Notes under the pieces: model-generated
What the model saw: the letters and a program-made list of their open reading frames with translations, nothing else
Told to the model about the DNA's origin: nothing
The model's database searches: none
Position numbers and translations under genes: made by a program
Source of the DNA: Ifrita kowaldi
Lineage: Eukaryota > Chordata > Aves > Passeriformes > Cinclosomatidae
Length of the DNA: 64,000 bases
Reading direction: 5' to 3'
Assembly: GCA_013398055.1 (NCBI GenBank)
Contig: VZRS01009720.1
Coordinates: 62,001 to 126,000 of the forward strand
Part shown: piece after piece, positions 12,720 through 25,400 of the stretch
How positions within the stretch are numbered: position 1 is the first letter of the stretch
How the letters are laid out: every line of letters begins with the position of its first letter

Positions 12720-15700
12720 CTGTGAGAGAAGACAGATAAGAAAACAGGCAAATATTTCCAGTGAAAAACATACATAAATAAAATTAGGAGAAGAATCAAT
12801 GCTGATAGTCACCACACAAAACCCCATAAACAGCCAGAAAACAATGAGGACCATAGGTGATGCAGAAAATAAATGAATTATCCATTCCTTCTGGAAACCA
12901 GACACATTCCTGATGTAACTCAGATCTCTGGGGAAAACGAGGGTGTGAATTCACACGTGGTGGAAGTCGAGCTAATGTGGGGCTGGGCTCCACGGGCAGG
13001 AGTGTCCTGCTTTGTGCTCCTGGCTCTGCTCCTGCCTGACCCAGCCTGGCATCAGCACTGGTGCAGCCATGGAACCAGTGGGATTATGGGGCCCATTTCT
13101 GGGACTGGCAGTGGGGGTGATGGCTGGCAGAGAGTGGCAGGTGCAAGCTGAGACTTTTGGGAGCTTTGGGGACCATGAAAACAGTTTGAGCTTCAGAAAA
13201 GCTAGAAACTGTGGGGTTTGGGTGCATGCACTAATTGTGAATGGGGCAGACAAAGGCCTTAACACTGAAATTGTAAAGGAAATACCACGTGAGAAGCATT
13301 TGCCCCTGTTGTCCATGTTGGACAAAGAATCATCCTTGTTCAAGACCTCAAATTTGCCCAGAGACTGATGTTTGACCCAGGGCTTCAAAAGAACATTGCA
13401 AGTTCAAAAACTAAATGAATCAATTTAAATACAGAAAAATTTATAGAAAAACCTAACTTGTTATTGAAATCTCTTCTAAAGCATGGCTGCAACCAGGAAA
13501 AAGCTATTCCACGTGATGACAGAACCATAGGATAGCATTAACTTCTATATGTGCATTCACACCCCAAAATCAACCCAACTCAGGCAGCAGTTTACAATCT
13601 GTCCATCTGTCACTCGTGGAAAATTCCCAAGATAAGGAAGTGGCAAAAGCGAGAACAGATGAGCTCAGATTTTTGTCCAATAACTCAGGAAAGTGGGAAC
13701 AGTGATGGGCTCCTTTCATGGCAGTTCTATAACCACAGGAGGCAAAGGGGAGATTCTCCCAGGGGGAAACCAGTAACCCAGAAAGAGCCCATGTGTGGCA
13801 CAGAGAGCCCGGGGCAGCAGGGCCGTGGCACCACTCACCTCTCCGCCGGTGCTCGCCGGGGCCCCCTCTCCCTCCAGCCTGGGCTGCTCGGGCGGCTGCG
13901 GCGCTGCCAGGTCCTCCTGCCAAGTCACAAGCAAGATGTTTGTCCTTGCTGCCACATGCAGAGTCATTGCCCTAATCTTAGACAGACTGCGTGAGATGGG
14001 GTTGGGCATAACACACGCAAGCAAAACAGCAGCTTTAATAGATGGCAGATACTGCTTGAAATCCATTTTTGTTGTGCCGCTGGTTAGAGCAGGTATCTAT
14101 GAAAAAGCCAATTCAATTTCTTACAGCCTGGTTTAGGGTCTTTTTCATAAGGAAAATCAAGTTCTTTTTCTGTCATTGAGACAAGAGTTTCGACTCCTTC
14201 AGTGTGAAGAAATTTGGGAGGAACAAATAAATCATCTTTTCCTAAGGAACGTGCCCTTAACTTGCATTGCATTGTTGGCTGAAATGACTCTTGCTGGTAG
14301 CAGCCTGAGCTGTGTTAAGCAAGCCCAGGTAACCAAATGACATCAAACTGCACATGATAGAAGTCAGTTTCTCCTGCAGGGAGACCTGCATCTCTTCAGG
14401 AGAGGCCGCTGCTCTGATGGAGCCACTCGGCCACAGCCTTCCTGAAATGAGTCAGCTCTCCTGCTGCTCACCACTCTGAATTCATGGAGGCTCATCCAAG
14501 CTCAGGATCCAGCCTGTGGCTTTAAAGCACTTTACATTTGCATTTGCATTACACTTTGCATATCTACACCTTATAACTCAGCAGTGCACATTAGGCCAAA
14601 GCAGGTAAATAGCTTCAAATTGTATTTTGAAGCTTTACAAACAGATTTTTTACTGTTAGGTGGAAAGGAAAGAAACCCCTAATGCAAGCCACTGACAATA
14701 GCTACAACAGCAGGTGTTTCATAGTGTTTTGCAGGTGGAGTTACCAGCTGCTGTGTGAAATCCTGACGGTCAATCAAAGGCAACTGCCTAAGGTGCTGAG
14801 CTGCACTGGGAAAACTGGGGAATAGCTCGCAGGAACACAATGACCAGTGCAGTGCACCCCATCTTTCTACAGGGTATGGCCACCTATTGTTCCTGTGGGC
14901 TCAGCTCTGGCAGATGTGGAAAGAATCCTGGGAGAGGGACACCTTTCTCAGGACCACCCTCGGGACACTGTATCCAAGAGCAGTGGGTGGGCTGGAGAAT
15001 CCCTGTTCAGCTATTGTGCCGCTTGTTGGATCCCTTAGATCGTGCTCTCTGCCAAGACTGCTCCAGAAGGCTAAAAATCAACCATCTATTTTCAGAAAGG
15101 GAAGCCACTGAGTTTCTGAAGGGTGTTCCTAAACTGTGTTGGAGGAACCAGCACAACAGCAGGATGAAGAGGTGTCAGGCCGTGTCAGGGATGTCGCCTC
15201 ACAGCCTTTTTCTCACGCGCTTCCACCCTGCCCAGAATAGGGAGCAGGAGCTGAGGAAGGGCTGCATTCTTCAGCTGGGTGTTAGGGACTGCTCAGGAAG
15301 ACAATACACAGAGCAGGTCCATGTGGTGTAGGGGTCTTCACTCTGGATGAAGAGCCAGAAATTCCTGGGCTCTAGCAGCAGCTATAACACTGACTCACAG
15401 AACAATGCCAGGCAAGAAAGAAGGGATGAAAATCCAACTTTCTTGGGGGACAGCAAGAGTTTTGCCGTTCCTGTCAGTGCTCATCTCCTCATTAAAAGAG
15501 GTAACATTTTCTAAGTGAAAGGCATGTTGAAACCATGAAGCAATTAGTAATACTTCTCCTGCTCTTAAAGGGCAAGCTGAATTTTTCCGCTCAGAAATTA
15601 CGTACTTTCTTAGAAAAAAGTATTTTAAATGGAAAAAAAATTAAATATTTCGTTTGTTATGGGCTGTTTTCTTTTATTTTTGGGTGGGCAGTTGAATCTT

Positions 15701-16405
15701 TTTTGCTAGTGAAGAAAGAAAAATGAAGTACTTGAACATAATATTTAAGTGAAACACAAGACCTTAGAATTCCTTCCAGGAATACTACACATGTTTTTAA
15801 ATATTATGTGTGTTTAAAAATATATTTTTATGTAGAATATATACACCACAGAAGATCTATATATGTAAAATACAATATTTTTCTAAATTTATGAAACATA
15901 GGTACACGTTCAGCTATCACTAATGAAAAACTCATTAGATTAAGACCTGCCATTTATAAAAATATTCCTGTGCAATGCTAAGGGATCTTAAATAGACTGT
16001 ACTACAGGCTTCTGCAGTCAGATATTTTAATGTTTTTTTACAAACTGATTTTAAAAGCCCAGAAATACTGAAAGAAAATAACTACAATTTAATTCCTTAG
16101 ATTTCTCATTTTCACAGGTTCTATGAAATTCCCTTTTTCAGCTCCTCAGCAACTAACTTGTATGTTCCGCTGCCTGAGTCCATATACAAAGTGGAATTTA
16201 CATTTTTTTGTCTATATTATCTTATAGGCCAGCGGGAGTTTTGTTGCTGTCCCCAAATATTCGGACATAAACAATCTTACTAAGATTATCTTCCTTTTGT
16301 AACAGAGAAAGCAGTCCAAATATTGGATGCTGGAATATACTCATCAAATCTCAACAAATTCAGTGGCAAGATTTCATTATTATTATTATTATTGTTATTG
16401 TTATT

Positions 16406-16447
<42 letters not shown>

Positions 16448-19400
16448 ATTTTAAGGCTGTAAAGCCAGAGAGGTTCACTGCCAGCCTAATCTGCTACAAA
16501 TTTAAGAGCCCTCAGTGGGACATCAATTGCATAAGGTGGAGAGGTTCAGCCTCCTGTAGTGCTCTTGACCTTGGGTGCTGGAGCAAACACAACACTGCCT
16601 GGCAGCATCCCCAAACCACTCCCTTGGAAACCCTCAGGCAGCCTGACAGGTCCTGTGGACGAGCTGTCCTGGGTAGATTTCAGGCTGTGTGTGCTCAGAG
16701 TGATGCTGACAGCTCTGAGTAAGGGGTCAACCCTTGATTAAAGTGAGTGGACCCACCAACAGGACAGATAGAGGGGCATGCAGGATTCCTGTCTTACCCT
16801 ACAAATCCAGGCAGACGTTTGGGTGGCTTTGTTTTTATCCAGCTCACAGCCGGACTCAGAGTTTCCTGGGACTGCTTATACAAATAATACGTATTTAACA
16901 ATGTATCCTATGGGATTGCTGGGGTACAGCCTTGAGCTATGAAGCACATGTCCATGGTCTTGTAAGCTCTAAGGCTTCACCAGTGCCACTAACTCAGCTA
17001 TTTTGCATGGGAAAAAGTATGCCTGGATGCACTAATGAGACTGAGAGGGAAGCACAGAAAAAGTGCCTGTAGGCAGAGTACCCCACTCCACGCCGCTTTT
17101 GCAGTCTCCCCTGAACCATGAGATGTGGAAGGATACCACTGGGATGCATCACTGCATCCACTAAGTACAGGGAAGCTTGAACACAAAGGGGAAGAAGTTT
17201 CAACTATTAATTCTACGTAATTGTTAGGTAGTTTTGCTGTTGATTTCCCTGCTCCTCCTGCTTAGCAGCTCTGCCCTTTTGGTGGCTTCTGAGATGCCCT
17301 TGATTGCTCTCTCCTAGTGGCACTTGCCCAGCCCAACCTAACTTGAACAGGGAGGTCACTCAGTTCCTGCTTCTAATTCCTTGGGTGCGACTGTCTTTGC
17401 GTTAGAGGCGTCGCAGGGTGTAAGTGAAGGGAATTAAGGCCATGAACATCAGCCTTTCACATTCAAGATGTGCAGTTGTTATGAAAGAGGTGAGCCACGG
17501 TGTGGGTGCGGCCCACACGCGCCAGATCAGGTGCACAGAAACGCCAGCAAACGCGCCCAGCGGCTGCACATGACTGACAAATGCTCATTTAATTTATGGA
17601 GTGAAGCGAAAAAAAGATCAGACCCAATTCAAAGTGACAGAGTCATGAACTGACAACTAAATCATGGAAAATGACAGGACAAATAGATCTAAAGGGAAGA
17701 TCTAGGTGGAGGGTGTAGGGAAGCATCAGTTACTGGGGAAATTGTTCCAAACCCTGAGGGACATTTTGAGAGCGTGTGTATGTACATGGGCTTGTTCCCA
17801 ACCACGTGGTGTCTGCATTGCAGCAAGCTCTGTGCTGTGTCATACAGACGAAGGATTAATCCTCTTCTAAGGCAGGGATATTTAGTGGGGGTTTATCTCA
17901 CTGGAATCTCTTAATGTCCACCCCAGGGACAGGGATGGGTGCAAAGCCACAGACAGAACACACTACTGATGAGTTTCATTCCTTTGTGTATCAGAAAAGT
18001 TGTGGAGGGTTTATAATCTCTTAATTTACAGATTTTTTTGTTAATACTTAAAAACTCCCCCAAAGCAGTGAATACTTTCTTGTACTCAGCAGTGACCAGG
18101 TCAATGCCAAAGCTCCATCAGGCAGTGCCAGCACTACCCAAGGTTGTTCTCATCTGGTGCTTGGCACCCCTCCATAGGTGTGCAGTCACTTCAGCCTCAT
18201 TTCCTTCTGTGTGGCTCTGAGTGCTCCCCCCAAGGACAGTAAGGAACAGCAGGGTGCCAGGGTGTCCACATTTCAGTGCCTGCCCTGATGCAACAAAGGG
18301 CTGAATTCTTTCCCATGGCCAAAGTCACCATTAGATACACCACAGAACTCAAGCACCCCATGGCTATCCCCAAACAAAACTTAACCCAAAACCCTTAGAG
18401 TTCCCCTCTCCTTCCTAATGTGTGCCTGCCACTGATCCCAGCTGTCAAACACACTGATTAAATGTCAACAAGCTCTCTGTAATTGATATTAATACTGGGA
18501 ATGGTCAGCCATTGACATGGACGTGCCTCCTAGGCCATTTGAGTCCCCAGTCCCGAGTCACCCCAGAGCAGTGCTCAGTGCCATGCATTCACAGATCCCT
18601 GGCCCTTTGACCAGCCCTTCTACAGCAGGGAACAACACCGGAGATAGCTGAAAACCCAAATAAGATATTGGCAAGTGCTCTGTGCAATTAGAAAGTAGGA
18701 GGATGGTGTGGAGCACAAACAAGTCTCAGGACTGGATGCAACAGCTCTCCCAAACCTCAGGGGCTGAAATGCTTGTGATGATTCCAGGATTGCAAGATTA
18801 TGACAGTGGGTATTCACTGTTTAAACGTTTAAAAGCTGTATCTTATCACTCTTAGTGTATCTCCAGTGTATCTCCCACATGCATTACCGTGCCTGGTGCT
18901 GCTATTGGCAAACTCTGGATGTATTTCCATTAGCAAATTGTGTAACATGATAGGACCAGCTCTGGAGAAAAACCAGCCGGTGCTGAGATCCCAGGACAGC
19001 TCCTTATACTCCTTTCAGACCCCTCCCTCTGGAGCAGCTTTGGCTCCATGGCAATTATCCATTAGCAGTGGGGATGCACTCAGTGTGCATGCAGAGCTCA
19101 ATCTTCTGTGTCTAGCTGGATCCAAAAGGTGTCTAGCTAGATGCTAAGGTATGGTGGGTGAGTATGAATAAAAGATTTGCACTTCTAAGCTGAATTAAAC
19201 CAGCAGAACAGATGAACCCTCTTTCACAGAAACAAATATTTTTCCTGAATTTTTTTTTCTCCTGTGATTTGTCTTGTTTTTCTCCTCCTGTTTTCAGTCG
19301 GCTGCCCACCTCTGCTGCTTGGCATGACACCATGATGCTGTATCCAAAGCAGTTTCCTGGCTCCATTTATTCTGCCCTTTAGCATGTGACACATCCTAAT

Positions 19401-22400
19401 TTTTTATTTCTTAAACAATCTCCATTTTAAGTCTAAGCAGTCAGGCATCAATGGAAGACAGCAGAACGACAGTTCAGATGCTCTCTGGAAAATTTGCACT
19501 GGTTTAAACTCTGAAATTAGCTGTAAACTGTAGCTGTCAATCTTTGTGGTGGGGTTCTCAATTAGGAGGAAAGGGGAAGAGGATTGCTGCTGCTCAGTCC
19601 TTTCTGGAGGGGAAACAGTTCGATATCTGCAGCAGGGATTCCTACCATCAGCAAATTCCTCACTCTCCTGGGTCAATCACCCCACGGTCAGTCAAAAGGT
19701 AGGAAGGGATATTCTGGCCCCATGGAATTAGGAATCACTGTTTGCACTCCTGCAGCCTAACTGCTGTTCCCTGTGGGAACAGAGATTAAACTTATCCCAA
19801 GGGTTTAGCAGAACTCCCGTATCTGCCCTTTTCACATGCTTTCAGGAGGACATTTTGTGTCACTTGTAGCTGCTGTTCTCCTCTTTTGTTAGGCTATTCT
19901 CTCAGGATTTATATGCTGTGTAAAAGTTTTGTTTCACATCACAATGTGTTTATGTGCAGGTCAGGAAATTAATCAGCCGACTATCTGAACAATTAAAACA
20001 ATTTTGCCCAGCCTGGCTTCGCTTTGATTCTGGGTTTGGGTTTGTTGTGACTCATCAAGCTCATGTGGCCATCAACAGCACTGATCACACTCTCTGAAGA
20101 GGGGAAAGAGCCCGGGCTTACCAAAGAGCTGCCAAGTATTGGCCTCGTGCTGTACAAATGGGTGCTGTTTGTTACCAAAGCATCTTCTCTAATGATCAAC
20201 ACTGCCTTCATCCAAGGAGCTGTTCTGCTCCTTCACACACCCCTTAATCCCCTCACTTGAAGCAACCCCGTTTGTCAAATTAGGCAGGAGGACAGAAGAT
20301 GCCTTGTCTGAATCTGGCTTAATCCGTACACAATTTGGGTCACACGGCCTTTATCAATAAGCACTTGGTTGTTGTCAAACCAGCATGAAGCAGAGCAGCA
20401 GGGTCAGGCTTTCTGCTGGAACCAGGCTGTGCCTGAATTGCTGCTGCCCTCTGCTGCCTCTGGAGCTGCTATGGCCAGGGCAAGCCTGTGCATCCCACCA
20501 GCACGGCACAGGGGTGAGGGCAAATGCTGGCTCCCATGCCTTCTCACCACGCACATCCCAGAGCTCTGACTCAGTCCAGATGCTCACTGCAGCCCAGACA
20601 CATTTGTTCTCAAGTTGCTGCCAAAAATGCTTTTCTACACTCATAAGAAAAGGAGAGCCAGACTCTTGCCAGCAGTGCCCACTGATGGAACAAGAGACAA
20701 CAGGCACCCAGTGATTAACGTGCCCATCTGAACAGAAAAAACCAATTCTCTTTTTTTCCTATGAAGGTGATCAAAAACTGGCACAAGTTGCCCAGGGATA
20801 TTGTGGAGTCTCCTGGCATGGAGATAGTCAAAACCCAGTGGGACACAGTCCTCTCTCATAGGCCCTAGGGGGTTGGACTAGATGATCTCAAGGGGTCCCT
20901 TCCAAATTAAATGATTCTGTGACTATGTATTAGGCATCATATGATAATATTAAGTATTATACAAAAGCAGATATTGCTGAAAACCTTTCACGAAATATGT
21001 AAAACCATCAACTGTAAATGTTTGCAGGTAGTTTAAGTGTAATCCAAAGGCTCTTCTGTCCTGCACACGACAGAAGAAACAAACATACCTTTTTTACAAC
21101 TCCTGTAGTGGCCACGATGGTCTCTGCTCCTTCTACAGTCTTGTTTGCCACTGTGTTCACGCTGGCTACTACAGCTTCTCCCACCACGTTGGCCTGCTCT
21201 TTGGTCTTCTCAGCAACTGCAGTTTCAACAAAAGCAGAAAGTCAGCAAGCTAGACACTGCCAGAAGGCTGCCAAATTCCCTGGGATGATAAAATGATTGC
21301 ATTGATGTAAAAGAAGAAATTAGCCCTGGTGCAGTCCTTGTTTGGATTTTTTAGATTAGTTCACGTCTGAATTTAGATTGTGTACGTGAGGATTTCTGTC
21401 TGACACAAAATGCTGCTCAGAGAGCAGCACTGCAGTCTGTCAGTCTTTGTGGGCAACTGGAGAATGAAAAATTCACTGTCAGATACTAAGAGACAACAGT
21501 GTAAAAAAGGTATTTTGCATTGCAAACTGTGCACGACCTCTTCCTGGGTACCTTCTGTTTGATTTAATACCCCTTGGCAGAAAGAAACAACAGTTATGAA
21601 ATTCTCCAGGGAAAGGATCCATTCATCTTCCTTCAGGGCAGTCCATATGGCTGCTCTGCCTTGGAGTCTGGGATACCCTAGAAGGAACCCTTTGGGTCCC
21701 TGACTCTGTGACAAGAGTCTCCCAAAGACCACAGTTTTGGCTGGACAGGATCTGATGCAAGTAAATCCTGTCTGCGTGCTGGGCTGTGCACCTGACATTG
21801 TGAAATGTCTAAATTGCTGTGAATCATCCCAGTCTGCCAAGTAACCTTTGTTAAATTTTTTTGACCTACTCTACTGATTAAATATTTTCTCCCATCCATG
21901 TCCCTGCAAATGCCAGACCCTGAACCATTGCTCCTGGCAAGTAGCCTCCATTCATCAGCAGGAAGGTCAGGCAGATCAGTGGTGTCCCACAGAGACCTCC
22001 CACTTGGCAGAGGTGATGGCCTTCCCAAGAGGTCTAACAAATCATCACAGATTTCCACATCCCGCTCGGGCTGTGCTCTTACCTGAGGTCACACTTTGCA
22101 CTACGCCCTCCTTGGTTTTGGTGCCTGTGAAAGGAAACACAACCCATCAGTGTGCCTGGCAAAGAACACCCTGATTTCTGGACACAGATGGCTTCCTGTT
22201 CCGAGGAAGTGCAGTGGTACCTCCTGCTCAGATTCAAACCATTCACAGAGCCAGAAAAGAAACCAGCTTCCCTCCCCAATAAAGCCAATGAGTACCTTTG
22301 TGTCGAGAGTTGGAGAGCTTCAACAGCAAATTCTCTGGAGATGCCTAGACCTGAAAAATCTTGATTATACCATGCTGAAGTATGAAAAATTGGCCCTGGA

Positions 22401-25400
22401 ATATTTCCAAAATGAGCAGTTGAGTGGTGGTAAATCAACTTTAAGCTAGTTGTAAAAATAACTGTAAATAAATCACCTGGTAACATGTCACCGACTTCAG
22501 TCTTTCAAGACAAGAAGTCACATCTGTGACTCTCCCCTGCCTTTCAGCAGGATATTTGGCTGCAGTGGTCATTTAAATTCTCATTCTATACCACTAACAA
22601 AGACTCTGGAGAAACCTGAGACTGAATTTACAGAACCACCACCCACCTACTACATACCTACTTACTAGATTCCCAGTTGGGTGCCTCAGCCCAGGCTGTA
22701 AGTGTCTGCTCACAGCAATACATAGAAAGCAGATGGTTTTATCTCAAATTATGAAAATACACCATATGTATGCTTACATTGTAATTTATCTCACTGTTCG
22801 CAATGCAGGAAAGCTAACAGGATGTGAAGGCATTCAGTTTGCAACACAAACAGCCCTAAGGAATAATTAATCTCTGTGATTTTCCTCCACGCTTGAAGTG
22901 ACCAGCTATATATCCCTTCTACTTGATACTGCTGCAGATAAGTTAATTCATATGGTAGATGGGCAGCCCCCATGGTAACTAGGTCCTTTACACATTAAAA
23001 AAATAAAGGATCAAATTTATCTCTGTTGGAAGTTAAATAAACACGTGCCAAAATATTCCACTGGTCCCACTTTACTGTATATTGTAAATCATCTGCACCT
23101 ATACTGCTTCTCTTCAAGTCTCCCACACTGATACAATAAAAGGATTTCTATGGCCACCCATCAAAATGATAAAAATGGACAACAACCAGGCAGATTTTTG
23201 ACTCCATAGTAATGGCGCATCCATGGGTGTGGTGGGAGAAACCAGTTACAACCCACAGCTCATTCTCATTAACAGCCTGAAAAGCAAAACAGGTGCAGTG
23301 CCCTGATAACAACAGGTCCAGCCCAGCTCTGTTCTGCTTGATACATGTTATGTATTATTGAACGTGATTCTCAATTGTTGATTTATTTTGGTGGTTGCAA
23401 TGTTTGCCTGGGGCAGAACAAAGCTGCTCTACTACAATATGCCCTCAACATTTCACTCCACCCTCCCAAACAGCCTTAAAGCTCAAGAGATGAAATTTTT
23501 GTACCTTTTACTTGTTACTGCTGTAAACTGCAGTTCCTGGTGATGTATGTGATACATGTGCACTGCTTATTATTAAAACCATTATGGATTTAATAATGGT
23601 GCCCGTGATACACAAACGTGTGCAGAAGCACAGCCCTGAGCAGAGCAGGTGCAGGTCTCAAGCCATGAATGTGAGCCCTTGAATGGCCAAACACACACAG
23701 TTCAATTCAGACACCATCCTGCTTCATTTTGCCTCCCAGTACCATTCCAATAAAAGACTGCCACAATACTGATTTGGCATACAAGCTTGTCTCGTATCAG
23801 ACACAGATGCTCAAGCTTAGGCCTTTGCTGGTTTTTGGGCAAAGAGCAGTTGATATGTAAGCAAAGCACATGGTTTGTACCAGCCTTTCATGCCTTTCAG
23901 TTTTGCAGTAAACACGTTTAGTGAGACAAGAGCTGCACTTCTGCATGTTTTTTGCCAGACTTTTAAGGTGACTATCTGGGCTTAATTCTTTTACAGGGGG
24001 AGGGGAGTGGGTAGGTGCTATATTTGTGGATGAAAAATAATTCCAGAAAGGAGGGATGCAGAAGAAAAACATCCAAATCCATTTCATGGCAGGAGCAATG
24101 TCATTGGGAAGAGTCACTGCTGCAGCCTGGGGAGAGCTCGCCTCATCCTCCCAGCCCAGCCACACCCCATGACTCAGGCTCCCATCCATTATGCACCGCA
24201 TGAAACCCGACCTTCCGGCGCACGCTGCTGCCAGCAACCCGCATCTGTTGAATCAAAAAGCAATCACCTGATGCTCAATCTCATCTCACTCATTAGTCCT
24301 TGCCTGCAGCTTCTGTACACAGAATTAAAAGTTCATGCATCCTGCCTCTTCTGAGTGCCGTGAGTCATCCTAAGAGCTTTGGGACCGCCAGGGTGGGACT
24401 GAGGTGGTGGAGTGCTGTGCACCGGGAGAAGGTCTAGAGGAGAAAGGGATATTTTGATGTGCATTAAGTCTTGCAGGAATCACTCAGTTTAAAAACAGCT
24501 CGGTGCACTGGGGTCTTCTGCCAACACACACGGTGGAAAATCATTCTGGAAAACTATCAGTGAATTCTGTGTTGAGGCTTCCAGAACCATAGCACTAAAC
24601 AGTACTAATGACTCAATACTCTGATGCGGCTTTGCATGAAATTCATTAATTAACTTCAGCATCACTTACACCCCTGTTTAAACCAAATAAAAAAGGGCAG
24701 CCCATTGAACCAGCTGCTGCATCCACACTGAATACACAGGGATCCCCTACCACTTCAGTACACTCAGAAACTGTTAGAATTTGGAGAGCAGACTGTGATT
24801 TCACCAAGTGCAAAGGTGACCCATGATACAGGATTTCTCCTTCTCTTTTTTGTGCACCCTCTTCTCTACTCCACATGTTCAGCAAGGCCAACAGCAGGGC
24901 AGGAGCACCACACTGCAGGTTTAGCACAGGAGGAAGGCATCTCCTGCTCTGGCATGGGCTGTGGGAGCTGAACCTGCATGGAGCAGATGGGGGGACAAGG
25001 TGGCCACAGTGTCCCAGTGATACTTCACTCCAGACAGATGCCTCTGAGTGAGCATTATTGCCTTCTCCTGGGGAGTAGCAAGTGACTCACCAGATGTGGT
25101 TGTCGTGGCCAGACATTTGGAATCCTCCCTGGAGAATCAGCAATGAGTTAACACAAACCTTAATAAAAGTCAGGGATCCACTTCATCCATCCTCGGCCCT
25201 GGGGATTTTGCTCCCTTTCCCGATGTTCTCAAAGGACCCTCAAGGTTCAATAAAGGAGTATTCTCTCCTAGCATCCAAAAATTCAAGTCTCATCACCTAA
25301 TGATCTAGATGAAGCTGCTGGGATAGGGCTCTGCAAGGGAAGGAGCAAGGAAGGAACAGTTCAGGTCTCTGATTTACTCTTTTCGTGGCACAGAGTGATA

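Larger units (their letters stand above)
13917..21088 (-). other. SNCG: SNCG intron 3
   Basis: This 7.2-kb phase-0 intron holds a TTA/TTG trinucleotide repeat at 16375-16451, a small CpG cluster near 17490-17565 and an old CR1 fragment at about 20755-20925, all listed separately. A 163-codon open frame at 14840-15331 resembles no protein I know and I treat it as chance. Confidence 0.75.

Noticed and set aside
14840..15331. 163-codon open frame on the plus strand
   Set aside because: It lies in SNCG intron 3, has no recognisable domain, overlaps other open frames on the same strand and shows no splice-flanked support.
16327..16722. Open frame with a long run of cysteines and tyrosines
   Set aside because: The run is a translation of the TTA/TTG microsatellite in an SNCG intron, not a protein.
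21678..22058. Minus-strand open frame with a plausible-looking acidic leucine-rich start
   Set aside because: It is in SNCG intron 2 and not in the SNCG reading frame; reading from exon 2 into the intron meets a stop codon quickly.
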